Assembly: GCF_013410115.1 (NCBI RefSeq)
Contig: NZ_JACCCV010000002.1
Span: 1,364,001-1,428,000 of the forward strand
Length of the DNA stretch: 64,000 bases
Direction of reading: 5' to 3'
DNA from: Tunturiibacter gelidiferens
GTDB taxonomy: Bacteria > Acidobacteriota > Terriglobia > Terriglobales > Acidobacteriaceae
Numbering within the stretch: position 1 is the first letter of the stretch; each line of letters opens with the position of its first letter. Below the pieces are notes generated by a model, which worked only from the letters and a program-made list of their open reading frames with translations, did not search any database and was not told the DNA's origin. The position numbers were made by a program, and so were the translations under genes. This document shows positions 26,024-34,331 of the stretch, piece after piece.

Positions 26024-26272
26024 ATGTCGCGAGGATGGGAGAGTAAATCCGTGGAAGAACAGCAAAACCAGGCTGCCGCTCCGAAACCTGTCACCGCAAA
26101 CGATAATGCCGAGGTAGCGGAACGCAAACGAAGGCGACAGGCGTTGGAGTTGCAGCGGGAACGTATTCTGTCGGAGCGGACTTCGAGCCCGCACCGGCGA
26201 TCCGCACTAACGATCGCGCTTGCCGATATTGAAGAGAAGCTCTCGGAGCTTGGCTGGTCGATTCACTTATAG
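26024..26272 (+). CDS. Small charged conserved hypothetical protein
   Basis: An 82-residue, highly charged, helical protein beginning MSRGWESKSVEEQQ. Its middle is Arg/Glu-rich (AERKRRRQALELQRERILSE), followed by a second helix (RSALTIALADIEEKLSEL). Short proteins beginning this way recur, in my recollection, in Acidobacteria annotations; I know no function. The start at 26024 is preferred to ATG 26015 because of that N-terminus. A coiled-coil or nucleic-acid-binding role is possible but unproven. Confidence 0.65.
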   Translation: MSRGWESKSVEEQQNQAAAPKPVTANDNAEVAERKRRRQALELQRERILSERTSSPHRRSALTIALADIEEKLSELGWSIHL

Positions 26273-26395
26273 GGTTTGACTGCTTTGATTCTGGCAGTTG
26301 TGGGCCGGATCGCGTCGCGTTCCACTGGGTGGGCTGACCTAATCGTTGACTCTACAGTTTGTTGGGCGCTTGAATTGACTCGTGTTTTAGGAAGA

Positions 26396-26418
26396 GAAGG
26401 CCGCCTGAGGCGGCCTTC
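26396..26418. terminator. Perfect 10-bp hairpin, probable bidirectional terminator
   Basis: GAAGGCCGCC/GGCGGCCTTC with a 3-base loop lies about 20 bases after the stop of the OmpA-type gene (minus strand) and also behind the small protein gene (plus strand). It is followed by moderately T-rich sequence on either strand. Confidence 0.7.
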
Positions 26419-26439
26419 TGGTTTTGGGAAGAAACAAGT

Positions 26440-28032
26440 TTACTGCGGTGTTGTCGGTGGGGCTGGATCGGCGTCGGGGCTGCTCTGTTGGACTCCAATC
26501 GCGTCGCCCGAGACGACAAGATTGACGCGCCGGTTCTGGGCTCGGCCCTGCGCTGTGGCGTTGTCGGCTACAGGCTTGGCTTTGCCGTAGCCAGTGGCGG
26601 AGATGTTATCCGTCTGGACGCCCTGCGTAACCAAAAAGTCGCGAACGGCATCAGCACGGTTTTCCGAGAGTTTCTGGTTGTATTGGTCTCCTCCGACGCT
26701 ATCGGTGTAGCCCTCGACCTGGAGCTTCAGACCAGGATAGGCCTGCAGAATTCCAGCAACCTTAGCCAGACTGATCTGCGTGTTCGTCTTGAGGGTGTAG
26801 CGGCCAGTGTCGAAGAGCACGTCGGACATGTTGACGATGAGGCCCCGGGCTGATTCGCTGGTGGCGAGGACGCTGTTCAGCTGACTACGAAGCCTTTCAC
26901 GGACGGCGTTGGCGTCTGTTGCGCTCTTATTGGCGGCGGCGGCACGAGCCTGAGCTTCGGCGGCGGCTGCTTCGGCACGGGCGCGGTCGGCATCCGCTTC
27001 AGCCTGGGCGGCGCGGGCGCGTTCAGCCTCAAGCTGCGACTGTTGAGCCTGAAGTTGCGACTGCTGGGCCTGAGCCTCGGCGTCGCGTTTGGCGTTGTCT
27101 GCGTTCAACTGGCGCTCCGCAGCCTGCTTGCGCAAAGTAACGAGACGGGCGTCTTCAGAACGCTGTACTGCCTGGCGCGCGAAGGTGATCTCCATCTTGC
27201 GATCGCCCTTTTTGTTCTGGTCGATGTCGGTAGCGTTGCGGAGATCCTGCATCGCCTCCGCCATAATGTCGGGAGCGTATTTATCGGCTCCTGCTGCCTG
27301 CGCGATTCGGACCGCGTTGTTGGCCTGATAGAGCTCAAGCGGGGATCTTTCATCCCTTGTGATGGGATTGAGATTCGACCTGGAGCCCTCCGTCTGGGCG
27401 TAAGAGCCGCGTGCCAAAAGGGAGTAGTGCGCATTCACTTTTTCGAGGACGCCGGTGGTTTTGTCGTTGATAATCACGTTCTGCAACACGACGACGTCGC
27501 TTGGCTGGGTCACTGAAAAATAGGGTTCTGCGGTGACGATCATGCCGAAGGACTGGAGGGCGGTGGTCACCTCTATGTTGTTCTTATTGTTCGCAGGAAG
27601 GACTTCGCCAAGATTGTTAGGGCGGCCATCGGGCGTGATCGCCCAAAGAACGTAAGTCAGGTACTCGGGACCGAAGCCATTGGCTGGTGTGAGCCCCTGG
27701 AACCGCGCTGAGATGTGAATTCCACCACGCTCGCTTGTGACTTTGGCCTCCCCTTTGGCCAAGGGAAGAAGAGGTGTCCCCCTGAAGCCGATATTGGTCG
27801 AACCGCTGCGATGCAGGTAGTTGACGGCGTCGAGGTCGCGCTGAACGACCTTTACACGGTAGATATAGATTCCGTTGTCCTGCTTCTTGATCTCATCCGG
27901 ATTTTGGGGAGGATTGGTCTGCGCCGTCGGGTTTGGCTCCTGCGCGTGGAGCGCTGTCGAGCCAGCCCCAAAATATCCAAAGATTCCAACAGAAATCATT
28001 AGGGCAGTAAAGACGTTCTTGGTGCGATTCAT
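26440..28032 (-). CDS. OmpA-family peptidoglycan-binding protein with coiled-coil region
   Basis: A 530-residue envelope protein with a signal peptide (1-30), a ~200-residue N-terminal region without an assigned fold, and a long Ala/Glu/Gln-rich coiled coil (about 270-375, including tandem AQQSQLQ-type repeats). The C-terminal OmpA domain carries LQVEGYTDSVGGDQYNQKLS and the NRADAV and GRAQNRRV motifs that contact meso-diaminopimelate. It probably links outer membrane or periplasmic complexes to peptidoglycan. It is monocistronic with a 238-base leader region upstream. Confidence 0.88.
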   Translation of the reverse strand: MNRTKNVFTALMISVGIFGYFGAGSTALHAQEPNPTAQTNPPQNPDEIKKQDNGIYIYRVKVVQRDLDAVNYLHRSGSTNIGFRGTPLLPLAKGEAKVTSERGGIHISARFQGLTPANGFGPEYLTYVLWAITPDGRPNNLGEVLPANNKNNIEVTTALQSFGMIVTAEPYFSVTQPSDVVVLQNVIINDKTTGVLEKVNAHYSLLARGSYAQTEGSRSNLNPITRDERSPLELYQANNAVRIAQAAGADKYAPDIMAEAMQDLRNATDIDQNKKGDRKMEITFARQAVQRSEDARLVTLRKQAAERQLNADNAKRDAEAQAQQSQLQAQQSQLEAERARAAQAEADADRARAEAAAAEAQARAAAANKSATDANAVRERLRSQLNSVLATSESARGLIVNMSDVLFDTGRYTLKTNTQISLAKVAGILQAYPGLKLQVEGYTDSVGGDQYNQKLSENRADAVRDFLVTQGVQTDNISATGYGKAKPVADNATAQGRAQNRRVNLVVSGDAIGVQQSSPDADPAPPTTPQ

Positions 28033-28084
28033 TCACGATCTCCTTGCCGAACACGAACTAGTGGGCACAGGCGCAGAGCTTTTC

Positions 28085-28147
28085 CTGCGTCTGACGACTT
28101 ATGATGCGATGCGCAGGACGGGGTAAAGGGTGTCCGGGAAGGCACCC
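28085..28147. other. Hairpin-rich leader region of the OmpA-type gene
   Basis: Two inverted repeats, CCTGCG/CGCAGG (28085-28117) and GGGTG/CACCC (28128-28147, overlapping a CCCGGG), lie within 120 bases upstream of the OmpA-type start on the minus strand. They may fold in the 5' UTR. No known riboswitch pattern was recognised. Confidence 0.35.
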
Positions 28148-28217
28148 TGTCCCGGGTACATCCCACGCGGTTCCATGGACATAAATAGCACAAACCAGGG
28201 CGCTTGCGAAATGTCGT

Positions 28218-28252
28218 GAAACGAACAACGGCCCCCTGTCTGAAGGGAGCCG
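28218..28252 (-). terminator. Terminator behind the GvpL/F gene
   Basis: On the minus strand CGGCTCCCT pairs with AGGGGGCCG around a 6-base loop, followed by TTGTTCGTTT. It lies about 18 bases past the stop at 28271. Confidence 0.75.
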
Positions 28253-28270
28253 CCGTAATTGATTTTTGCG

Positions 28271-29008
28271 TTATGCGCTGTGCTGGTGTTGCGGTGTGGT
28301 TTTATGCACGAAGTGGTACGGAGGCCAGGGGCCGGAGAGCTGCATGCGGCAATCCTTGAGCTCGAGCGTGGCAGAGGTGTACTTGTTCTGATAACGCTCG
28401 ACGGTCTTGTTGTCGATGAGGTGGGCGATGTCGAGAAGCATCTTGCCGGTGTCCATTCGCTTGCAGGTGATCTCTTCGGCTAGCGGCAGGAACATGCGGT
28501 GCATCTGGATGGAGAGGGCGCGGGCTTTGGATTGGCGCTCGCGCTGACGACTGGCGCTCTCTCGCAGACTGGTCAAATACTGCTGGCCCACGGTCATGTC
28601 GCGAGTCGCGTTGCCTGGGCAGATATCGTCGACGAGGACCTTGAGATGCATCTCGGCTTTGCCGCGGAGACGCTCGACGTTGGCTTGAAAGTGGCGCTGA
28701 TTGGAGCGAACGGAGCGGCGCAGAGCATCGTCGTCCTGGAAGGTGGTCCCGAAGCGAAAAGGCAGAACGGTGGAGAGCTTGAAGCAGTCTGCGACGACAC
28801 GCGCGTGATCTTTGGCGGCCTGTTGGTCGAGCCGTGCGCTGTCTTCGGGGCTGTGTTCAGAGACGATAACGGCTAAATCACTGGCGGGAAACAAGAACGT
28901 CTGGTTACCGAAGAGCCCCGAGACATTCGTCAGGGGCATCGGGCGGCGGTGGCGGCAAAGCTCTGGAAATGCCTGTCTCTCTGCGACGCAATACGCGTAC
29001 CATGCCAT
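28271..29008 (-). CDS. GvpL/GvpF-family protein (orphan)
   Basis: A 245-residue protein with the GvpL/GvpF hallmarks: an N-terminal WYAYCVAE strand, DLAVIVSEHSPED, and the central FKLSTVLPFRFGTTFQDDDA motif followed by a helical region. In gas vesicle clusters these proteins are accessory to the GvpA shell, but no gvpA, gvpN or other gvp gene is nearby. ATG 29008 has AAGGAT about 9 bases upstream; a GTG at 29029 is in frame. It is a single gene with its own terminator, so a role outside gas vesicles is likely. Confidence 0.88.
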   Translation of the reverse strand: MAWYAYCVAERQAFPELCRHRRPMPLTNVSGLFGNQTFLFPASDLAVIVSEHSPEDSARLDQQAAKDHARVVADCFKLSTVLPFRFGTTFQDDDALRRSVRSNQRHFQANVERLRGKAEMHLKVLVDDICPGNATRDMTVGQQYLTSLRESASRQRERQSKARALSIQMHRMFLPLAEEITCKRMDTGKMLLDIAHLIDNKTVERYQNKYTSATLELKDCRMQLSGPWPPYHFVHKTTPQHQHSA

Positions 29009-29331
29009 AAATTTTATCCTTCCGAGCACGCTGAGGGGTCTAACCGCCCCATCAGGAAGTTGGTTATGTAACTCAAACCGATACGGAAATTTTGAAGGAG
29101 CTCTTCATTTCAATAGGTTTTTGGCCCTGAGAAGCATGCGATTTGCCGCAGACTCCGCCGAACCGAAACGGATAGTATGCCTATTGAAGTACGATTGGCA
29201 ACACTTTCTTCGCCGGAAAGATGCACTATTTTGTGGGCACGCGCTTGGCCAATCTATCGAGGCCTGAAGAGGTCGTACCACCAGATGCGATACCAGCAAG
29301 TACGCAGATCGTGGCGAATAGAATCGCTGAT
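29009..29331. other. Intergenic region upstream of the GvpL/F gene
   Basis: About 320 bases. ORFs cross it on both strands but have no recognisable protein character, strong start site or codon pattern. It should hold the promoter of the GvpL/F gene. No RNA gene or strong hairpin was recognised apart from a small GGGG/CCCC stem near 29031. Confidence 0.4.
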
Positions 29332-29493
29332 CTACTTCTCGGTTGAAGTTTCTTTTGGGTTCACCGGAGGGTGCTCGGGAGTCCGCCACGAGGGGGGATC
29401 CGACGCGGTTATCGGCTTGGGAGCAGAATCTTCGGGGCTTGAGATGCCGACCAGACGCAACACTTTTCCAATGACACGAACAACAGGTCGCAT
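29332..29493 (-). CDS. Small proline-rich hypothetical protein (53 aa)
   Basis: A short reading frame with ATG at 29493 and stop TAG at 29332, preceded by GAGGTGAAT directly before the ATG, one of the better ribosome binding sites in this part of the window. The protein has a basic hydrophobic N-terminus (MRPVVRVIGKVLRLVG) and a Pro/Ser/Thr-rich hydrophilic remainder. It is divergent from the DUF481 gene, with 51 bases between the starts. No family is recognised. The competing frame on the same strand (29389-29105) looks random. Confidence 0.5.
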   Translation of the reverse strand: MRPVVRVIGKVLRLVGISSPEDSAPKPITASDPPSWRTPEHPPVNPKETSTEK

Positions 29494-29544
29494 ATTCACC
29501 TCGAAAACGTCTGAACTTCCGCTAGGCTACGCTATTTTTAACGG

Positions 29545-30741
29545 ATGAGCCCATACTACGAAACAACCCCTGGCAACAGGCGAGGTAAGTGGCACAACCT
29601 GTTTGTCTTGAGCCTGATCTTAGGCGCCATGTTTTACCAGGCATCGACAGGATGGGCCCAGAGCGCCGCGGCCAAACCGGCACCCGATGTGATCGTGTTT
29701 ACCAATGGCGATCAGTTGACGGGAACTCTGGAGCGGGCCAACGGTGACTCTTTTGTTTTTAAGAGCGATGTGGTCGGTGAGATTACGGTGACAGCGGACA
29801 AGATCAAAGAGCTCCACAGCGGGGGTAAGTTCGTCGCGTTGAGGAACGGAGAGAAGGTCACTCGCACCTCGAAGACACCGGGAACGATCACCTATCAGGA
29901 CAGCGCTGTGACGCTGGCGGACACGTCTTCCTCGAGCGTAATTGATACGGTACCGGTGAAGGACCTTTCTGCTTTGATCGACGGAGCGACGTACACCAAA
30001 GAGGTGACCGGAAACCCGGGGATCTTCCAGGATTGGACGGGGGGGCTATCTGGTGGGGTCACGCTGGTCGAATCCACGCAGACGGGGCAGAGCTTCACCG
30101 CGGCAGTCAACCTGATACGGCTCGTCCCTTCGGTCGAGTTTCTGCCTCCACGGACACGCGACACGATCGACGTGTTGGAGACGTATGGCAAGTTGACGCA
30201 GCCCGTGATTCCGCAGACTACGCCTCCGACTCCGGATTCCGTCGCAAAGACGAACATCTTTCATGCGGACGCAGAGCATGACAAGTATTTGACTCCTCGA
30301 CTCTATGGCTTGGTCGGTTTGTCGTATGATCACAACTTCGCGCAGGGCCTGAATCTGCAACAGATCTATGGCGCTGGTATCGGTTACACCGTCATTGAAA
30401 CCCCGGTTCAGGAGTTTGATGTGAAGGTGGATGTGCACTATGAAAGGCAGAACTTCGTGCCGCCCACTGCGAGTACGGATCTGATCGGATCAAGCTTCAC
30501 CGAGCTATATCACCGCACCCTGCCACGGAAGATCCTCTTCACGGAGAGCGGAACGTTTATACCGTCCTGGAACGATCCGAGCATCTACTCCGCGATCTTT
30601 GCGGCAGGTCTGCAGCTGCCGACCTACAAGCGATTCAGCCTTAACCTCAACCTGCAGGATAACTATCTGAGCAATCCGGCGTTTGGGTACAAAGACAACA
30701 GCTTCCAGTTTGTAACTGGCGTAACGTACACGCTGAAGTAG
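29545..30741 (+). CDS. DUF481-family outer-membrane/periplasmic protein
   Basis: A 398-residue protein with a signal peptide (cleavage likely after STGWAQ, about residue 39). A small N-terminal beta domain (VIVFTNGDQLTGTLERAN, VVGEITVTADKIKEL) occurs at the front of many DUF481 proteins. The C-terminal ~230 residues form a DUF481/YdiY-like beta-barrel ending in FVTGVTYTLK. It is probably an outer membrane protein, function unknown. A terminator follows its stop by about 18 bases. Confidence 0.8.
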   Translation: MSPYYETTPGNRRGKWHNLFVLSLILGAMFYQASTGWAQSAAAKPAPDVIVFTNGDQLTGTLERANGDSFVFKSDVVGEITVTADKIKELHSGGKFVALRNGEKVTRTSKTPGTITYQDSAVTLADTSSSSVIDTVPVKDLSALIDGATYTKEVTGNPGIFQDWTGGLSGGVTLVESTQTGQSFTAAVNLIRLVPSVEFLPPRTRDTIDVLETYGKLTQPVIPQTTPPTPDSVAKTNIFHADAEHDKYLTPRLYGLVGLSYDHNFAQGLNLQQIYGAGIGYTVIETPVQEFDVKVDVHYERQNFVPPTASTDLIGSSFTELYHRTLPRKILFTESGTFIPSWNDPSIYSAIFAAGLQLPTYKRFSLNLNLQDNYLSNPAFGYKDNSFQFVTGVTYTLK

Positions 30742-30758
30742 CTAGTTTTAAGAGATAC

Positions 30759-30799
30759 GGCCTCGCCGCATATACTGCGTCCGAGGCCTTTTCTTTTTG
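30759..30799. terminator. Bidirectional terminator between DUF481 and cytochrome genes
   Basis: GGCCTCG (30759-30765) pairs with CGAGGCC (30782-30788), followed on the plus strand by TTTTCTTTTTG. Two convergent genes end on either side. Confidence 0.75.
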
Positions 30800-30824
30800 T
30801 CAGATTTCTCAGTGACGGCAGAGC

Positions 30825-31382
30825 TTATGGAGTCGGCGAGTTCAGGATCTGGGTGACCGGACCGGGTAGTTCCTTGTCCGCGTTCTTCAGGAGCAGGCTG
30901 ACCTGCCACATCTCGGTATCGGAGAGTATGTGTTTGAAGGACGGCATGCCAGAGAGACGGATGCCATTGGCTACCTTCCAGTAGGTCTCGCCGGCTTCAT
31001 CATCGCTGACGCCGACTACGTCGCTGGTCGCGTGTTTCTTCCAGAGCTGCGGAGTTGAGGGGAACATAGCCTTGGCGTAGGGTACATCGCGGCCAGGAGT
31101 GCCATGGCAGCTCGCGCACTGAGCACGGTAGATGTGTGCTCCGGACTCAAAGACATCTTCGCTTGTGCCGAAGGGAGCGGCTTTGGACTCGCGTTCGATG
31201 CGGGCGTCAAGAGGGAGGTGGACAATCTGCTTTTCGAAGGGGAGAGGCGAGTCGGCCACTGCGACCGGCAGCGGTCCGAACTTGAGATAGGCGAAGAGTC
31301 CCAGGGCGACAGCGACAACACCGAGCAAGAAACCAAGAAAGACTTTGCCAAAACCGCCACTGCCGCTGCTTTTTTTCGCCAT
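30825..31382 (-). CDS. Membrane-anchored mono-heme c-type cytochrome
   Basis: A 185-residue protein with one N-terminal transmembrane anchor (about 14-36) and a cytochrome c domain having the heme motif CASCH followed by GTPGRD. The likely distal Met ligand is in RLSGMPSFKHIL. It should act as a periplasmic electron carrier. ATG 31382 with AAGGAG about 10 bases upstream is preferred over the in-frame TTG at 31391. No oxidase or photosynthesis genes are adjacent. Confidence 0.9.
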   Translation of the reverse strand: MAKKSSGSGGFGKVFLGFLLGVVAVALGLFAYLKFGPLPVAVADSPLPFEKQIVHLPLDARIERESKAAPFGTSEDVFESGAHIYRAQCASCHGTPGRDVPYAKAMFPSTPQLWKKHATSDVVGVSDDEAGETYWKVANGIRLSGMPSFKHILSDTEMWQVSLLLKNADKELPGPVTQILNSPTP

Positions 31383-31522
31383 CTTGAGCAAACTCCTTGG
31401 GGGTGAGGGCCGCTTTGAGGGGCGGCGGATGTTCTAATAAGGGATGGCCGCAGTTGGGTTTCCAGCCCGCAGGTCTCGAGTACCACAATAGCAAAACCAA
31501 GCTTGTGCAGGAGTAATCGTTG

Positions 31523-32257
31523 ATGTTCGGTTTTCGTTCGAGTGTAAAGAAGGTAGCAGGATTGTTGCTGGCGGGGTTGATGGCCAGCGGGGCGGTTGCG
31601 GTACAGGCACAGGTGACGCACAGGACGCGGCGGGAGTCGAGCGCCAACCGCAAGGCTCGCATTGCGCGGACGACTGCGGAGACGTACAGCCATCGGTATG
31701 AAGTTGCGGGGGGCGGCGGATACATGCGGTTCAAACCAGGCTCTTCCCTGCAGAAGAATAATGAAGTGACGTTCTGGATGTCGGGAACCTACTTCCTGAA
31801 TCCGAAGCTGGGCATCATCGGAGAAGTTCGCGGGGCGTATGGAAATGCGAAGATCGGGAACAATCTAGGCTCGCCAGTAACCCTGCCCTTCAATCCGCAG
31901 ATCTCGGAATACCCGTTCCTGGGCGGAGTGGCCTACCGGGTGTATGCGAAGGAGAAGATTGCTGTGACTGTGACAGGCGAAGGCGGAGCTGTTCTGGGCA
32001 AGTTTGACGGCGACGCCAAGGGTTTTCAGTCTAGGGATATCGGGGTATGGCAGGATGCGACCAAACCGGCGTTTGCCCTTGGTGCCAACTTCGACTACAA
32101 CTTCTATCCGAACATCGCGTTTCGGGTTTCGCCAACCTACCTAGCGACGTTCTTCCGGTTGGATCCGACGGATCTGACTCACGGACCGCAGAGCACGATT
32201 CAGAACAACTTTGGCGTCAATGTCGGTCTGGTGTACCGATTCGGAAAGATCAAGTAA
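31523..32257 (+). CDS. Outer membrane beta-barrel protein (OmpX/OmpW-like size)
   Basis: A 244-residue protein with a signal peptide (cleaved near AVQAQ, about 29) and a barrel domain of about eight strands beginning YEVAGGGGYMRFKP and ending in GVNVGLVYRFGKIK. An Arg-rich stretch follows the signal peptide (RTRRESSANRKARIARTT), which is unusual and may be periplasmic. ATG 31523 follows AGGAG at about 9 bases. The substrate or role is not evident. Confidence 0.78.
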   Translation: MFGFRSSVKKVAGLLLAGLMASGAVAVQAQVTHRTRRESSANRKARIARTTAETYSHRYEVAGGGGYMRFKPGSSLQKNNEVTFWMSGTYFLNPKLGIIGEVRGAYGNAKIGNNLGSPVTLPFNPQISEYPFLGGVAYRVYAKEKIAVTVTGEGGAVLGKFDGDAKGFQSRDIGVWQDATKPAFALGANFDYNFYPNIAFRVSPTYLATFFRLDPTDLTHGPQSTIQNNFGVNVGLVYRFGKIK

Positions 32258-32278
32258 GAGTTGGTTGTTGATTGTGAG

Positions 32279-32318
32279 CGGGTGCGGCGAGAGACTTCGC
32301 TGCACCCGTTTTTGTTTT
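32279..32318 (+). terminator. Terminator behind the beta-barrel gene
   Basis: CGGGTGC (32279-32285) pairs with GCACCCG (32302-32308), extended by an inner GCGA/TTCGC pairing, and is followed by TTTTTGTTTTG. Confidence 0.85.
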
Positions 32319-32428
32319 GCGCAAGAGTTGATCCTGGGATGCGGGTGAAGCAAGGCTACGTTCGACCAGAGATGCTGTGGCGCAAGTAAAATGCTGTGGC
32401 GGGAATGATTCGTAGGAGGCAGTTCGTA

Positions 32429-33952
32429 ATGGCGACGATCAAGCAGGACGACTTTATCCGGAGTGTGGCGGATGCGCTGCAATACATCAGCTTCTACCAT
32501 CCGGTGGACTACATTACGAACCTTGCACGGGCCTACGAGATGGAGCAGAGCCACGCCGCGAAGGATGCAATGGCGCAGATTCTGATCAACTCGCGGATGT
32601 GCGCCGAGGGTCATCGGCCAATCTGCCAGGACACGGGAATTGTGACGGCATTTGTGAAAGTCGGAATGGAGGTTCGGTGGGAGCCCGGCATCGGCGGCAT
32701 GATGACGATGCAGGAGATGGTCGATGAGGGGGTGCGCGAGGCGTGGCGGAACGCCGATAACGTGTTGAGGCCGAGTATTCTGGAAGACCCTGCATTTACA
32801 CGCAGAAATACCGGCGACAACACGCCGGCCATGGTGGTGGTCGAGTTGGTGGAGGGTGGAGAGGTGGACGTCACGGTTGCGTCGAAGGGCGGAGGCTCGG
32901 AGGCGAAGAGCAAGTTTGCGATGTTGAATCCTTCGGATTCGGTGGTGGACTGGGTGCTGAAGACAGTTCCGACGATGGGAGCGGGATGGTGTCCTCCGGG
33001 GATGCTGGGAATCGGGATCGGCGGGACCGCGGAGAAGGCGATGGTGATGGCGAAGGAGTCGCTGATGGACCCGATCGACATGCAGGAGTTGATCGCGCGG
33101 GGGGCCAAGACGAAGATCGAAGAGCTGAGGATCGAGCTGTATCACAAGGTCAATCGGCTGGGCATCGGTGCGCAGGGGCTGGGCGGACTGACAACTGTGC
33201 TTGACGTGAAGATCATGGACTTCCCGACGCACGCGGCGAATCTGCCGATCGCCATGATTCCGAACTGTGCGGCGACGCGGCATCTTCACTTCCACCTCGA
33301 TGGCAGCGGACCAGTGATGGTGGATCCGCCGAAGCTGGATGCATGGCCGAAGCTGGAGTACGACGTGCATACAGCGCGACGGGTCGATCTGAATACCGTG
33401 ACACACGACGATGTGAAGACTTGGAAGCCGGGCGAGGTGATTCTGCTCTCGGGCAAACTGCTGACCGGGCGCGACGCGGCACACAAGCGAATGACCGACA
33501 TGTTGACGCGAGGCGAGAAGCTTCCGGTCGACTTCAAGAACCGGTTTATCTACTATGTGGGGCCGGTGGAGGCGGTGCGCGATGAGGCTGTAGGACCTGC
33601 CGGACCGACGACGGCAACGCGCATGGACAAGTTCACGCGACAGATGCTGGCCGAGACTGGCCTGCTGGGGATGATCGGCAAGGCGGAGCGCGGTCCGGCA
33701 GGGATTGATGCCATTCGCGAGTTCGAGGCGGTGTATCTGATCGCGATTGGCGGCGCCGCGTATCTGGTCTCGAAGGCGATCAAGAGTTCGAAGGTCCTGG
33801 CGTTCGCCGATCTGGGGATGGAGGCGATCTACGAGTTCGACGTGCAGGATATGCCTGTGACCGTGGCGGTCGACACCAAAGGCACCAGCGTGCATACGAC
33901 GGGACCGGAGGAGTGGTCGCGCAGAATCGCCGGGATTCCGATTCTGCAGTAG
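32429..33952 (+). CDS. fumA: Fumarate hydratase, class I (iron-sulfur)
   Basis: Class I fumarase interconverts fumarate and malate using an oxygen-sensitive [4Fe-4S] cluster. The 507-residue single-chain form (alpha plus beta) has cluster cysteines at 66 (RPICQDTG), 188 (GWCPPG) and 280 (NCAATRH). The GSGP and KGTSVHTTGPEEW segments belong to the C-terminal beta domain. ATG 32429 has AGGAGG upstream at about 10 bases; upstream in-frame codons extend to 32396. It is not in an operon with other TCA-cycle genes. Confidence 0.95.
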   Translation: MATIKQDDFIRSVADALQYISFYHPVDYITNLARAYEMEQSHAAKDAMAQILINSRMCAEGHRPICQDTGIVTAFVKVGMEVRWEPGIGGMMTMQEMVDEGVREAWRNADNVLRPSILEDPAFTRRNTGDNTPAMVVVELVEGGEVDVTVASKGGGSEAKSKFAMLNPSDSVVDWVLKTVPTMGAGWCPPGMLGIGIGGTAEKAMVMAKESLMDPIDMQELIARGAKTKIEELRIELYHKVNRLGIGAQGLGGLTTVLDVKIMDFPTHAANLPIAMIPNCAATRHLHFHLDGSGPVMVDPPKLDAWPKLEYDVHTARRVDLNTVTHDDVKTWKPGEVILLSGKLLTGRDAAHKRMTDMLTRGEKLPVDFKNRFIYYVGPVEAVRDEAVGPAGPTTATRMDKFTRQMLAETGLLGMIGKAERGPAGIDAIREFEAVYLIAIGGAAYLVSKAIKSSKVLAFADLGMEAIYEFDVQDMPVTVAVDTKGTSVHTTGPEEWSRRIAGIPILQ

Positions 33953-34331
33953 CTGCGTGCGACTGTTGGTCTGTGTCACAGTACCCCTCCCCCGTCGTCA
34001 AAGTGCTAAAGTATTAAAAACAGAAGGCTTAGCTTTGTACTTTAGGTGTACATTATTCCATTCAAAGGACTTAGCGAAAAAATGTTTACTAAAAGGTAAA
34101 GGCCCCGATGGATGGTCGGGGCCTTCTCTGTTAGCTCTATCACCAGTATAGCAGTTGGGGCAGGATATTATGACAGGCGTATCTCTTTGAAACGATGATG
34201 GTTAGATTGGTTAAGAGCTTGACAGAATCGGGCAGTGGGTTAGTTTTGAACCCATTGATGTGAAGTTGCCTGTAACCCGACTTTAAGGGAACATCCGGAA
34301 CTAAGCCGCGGAGTTGGGTGTCTATTCAAGG
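33953..34331. other. AT-rich intergenic region with inverted repeats
   Basis: About 380 bases without a gene, clearly more AT-rich than its flanks between 34000 and 34100. CTAAAGTA (34006-34013) and TACTTTAG (34038-34045) can pair. The related strings AGAAGGCTTAGC and CAAAGGACTTAGC occur 42 bases apart (34022 and 34063). A terminator follows at 34099. A weak stem, TGGGTT/AACCCA, occurs at 34236-34254. Promoter signals for the ExbD-like gene were not pinned down. Confidence 0.5.
34099..34130 (+). terminator. Probable terminator hairpin
   Basis: AAGGCCCCGA (34099-34108) pairs with TCGGGGCCTT (34116-34125) around a 7-base loop, then TCTCTG. It lies 147 bases past the fumarase stop, so it could terminate fumA or a short RNA transcribed from the AT-rich block just upstream. 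Confidence 0.65.

Noticed and set aside
28812..29267. 151-residue plus-strand ORF over the start of the GvpL/F gene
   Set aside because: It overlaps a gene with clear family motifs and has no protein-like features of its own.
29105..29389. 94-residue minus-strand ORF upstream of the GvpL/F gene
   Set aside because: Random-looking composition, and it overlaps the better-supported 53-residue frame in another frame.
28271..30741. Gas vesicle gene cluster
   Set aside because: Only one GvpL/F protein is present. The adjacent genes are envelope proteins with no gvp relationship.
32141..33979. 612-codon open frame antisense to fumA
   Set aside because: Its translation is Arg/His/Gln-rich with no family features. 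It mirrors the codon bias of the fumarase gene on the other strand.
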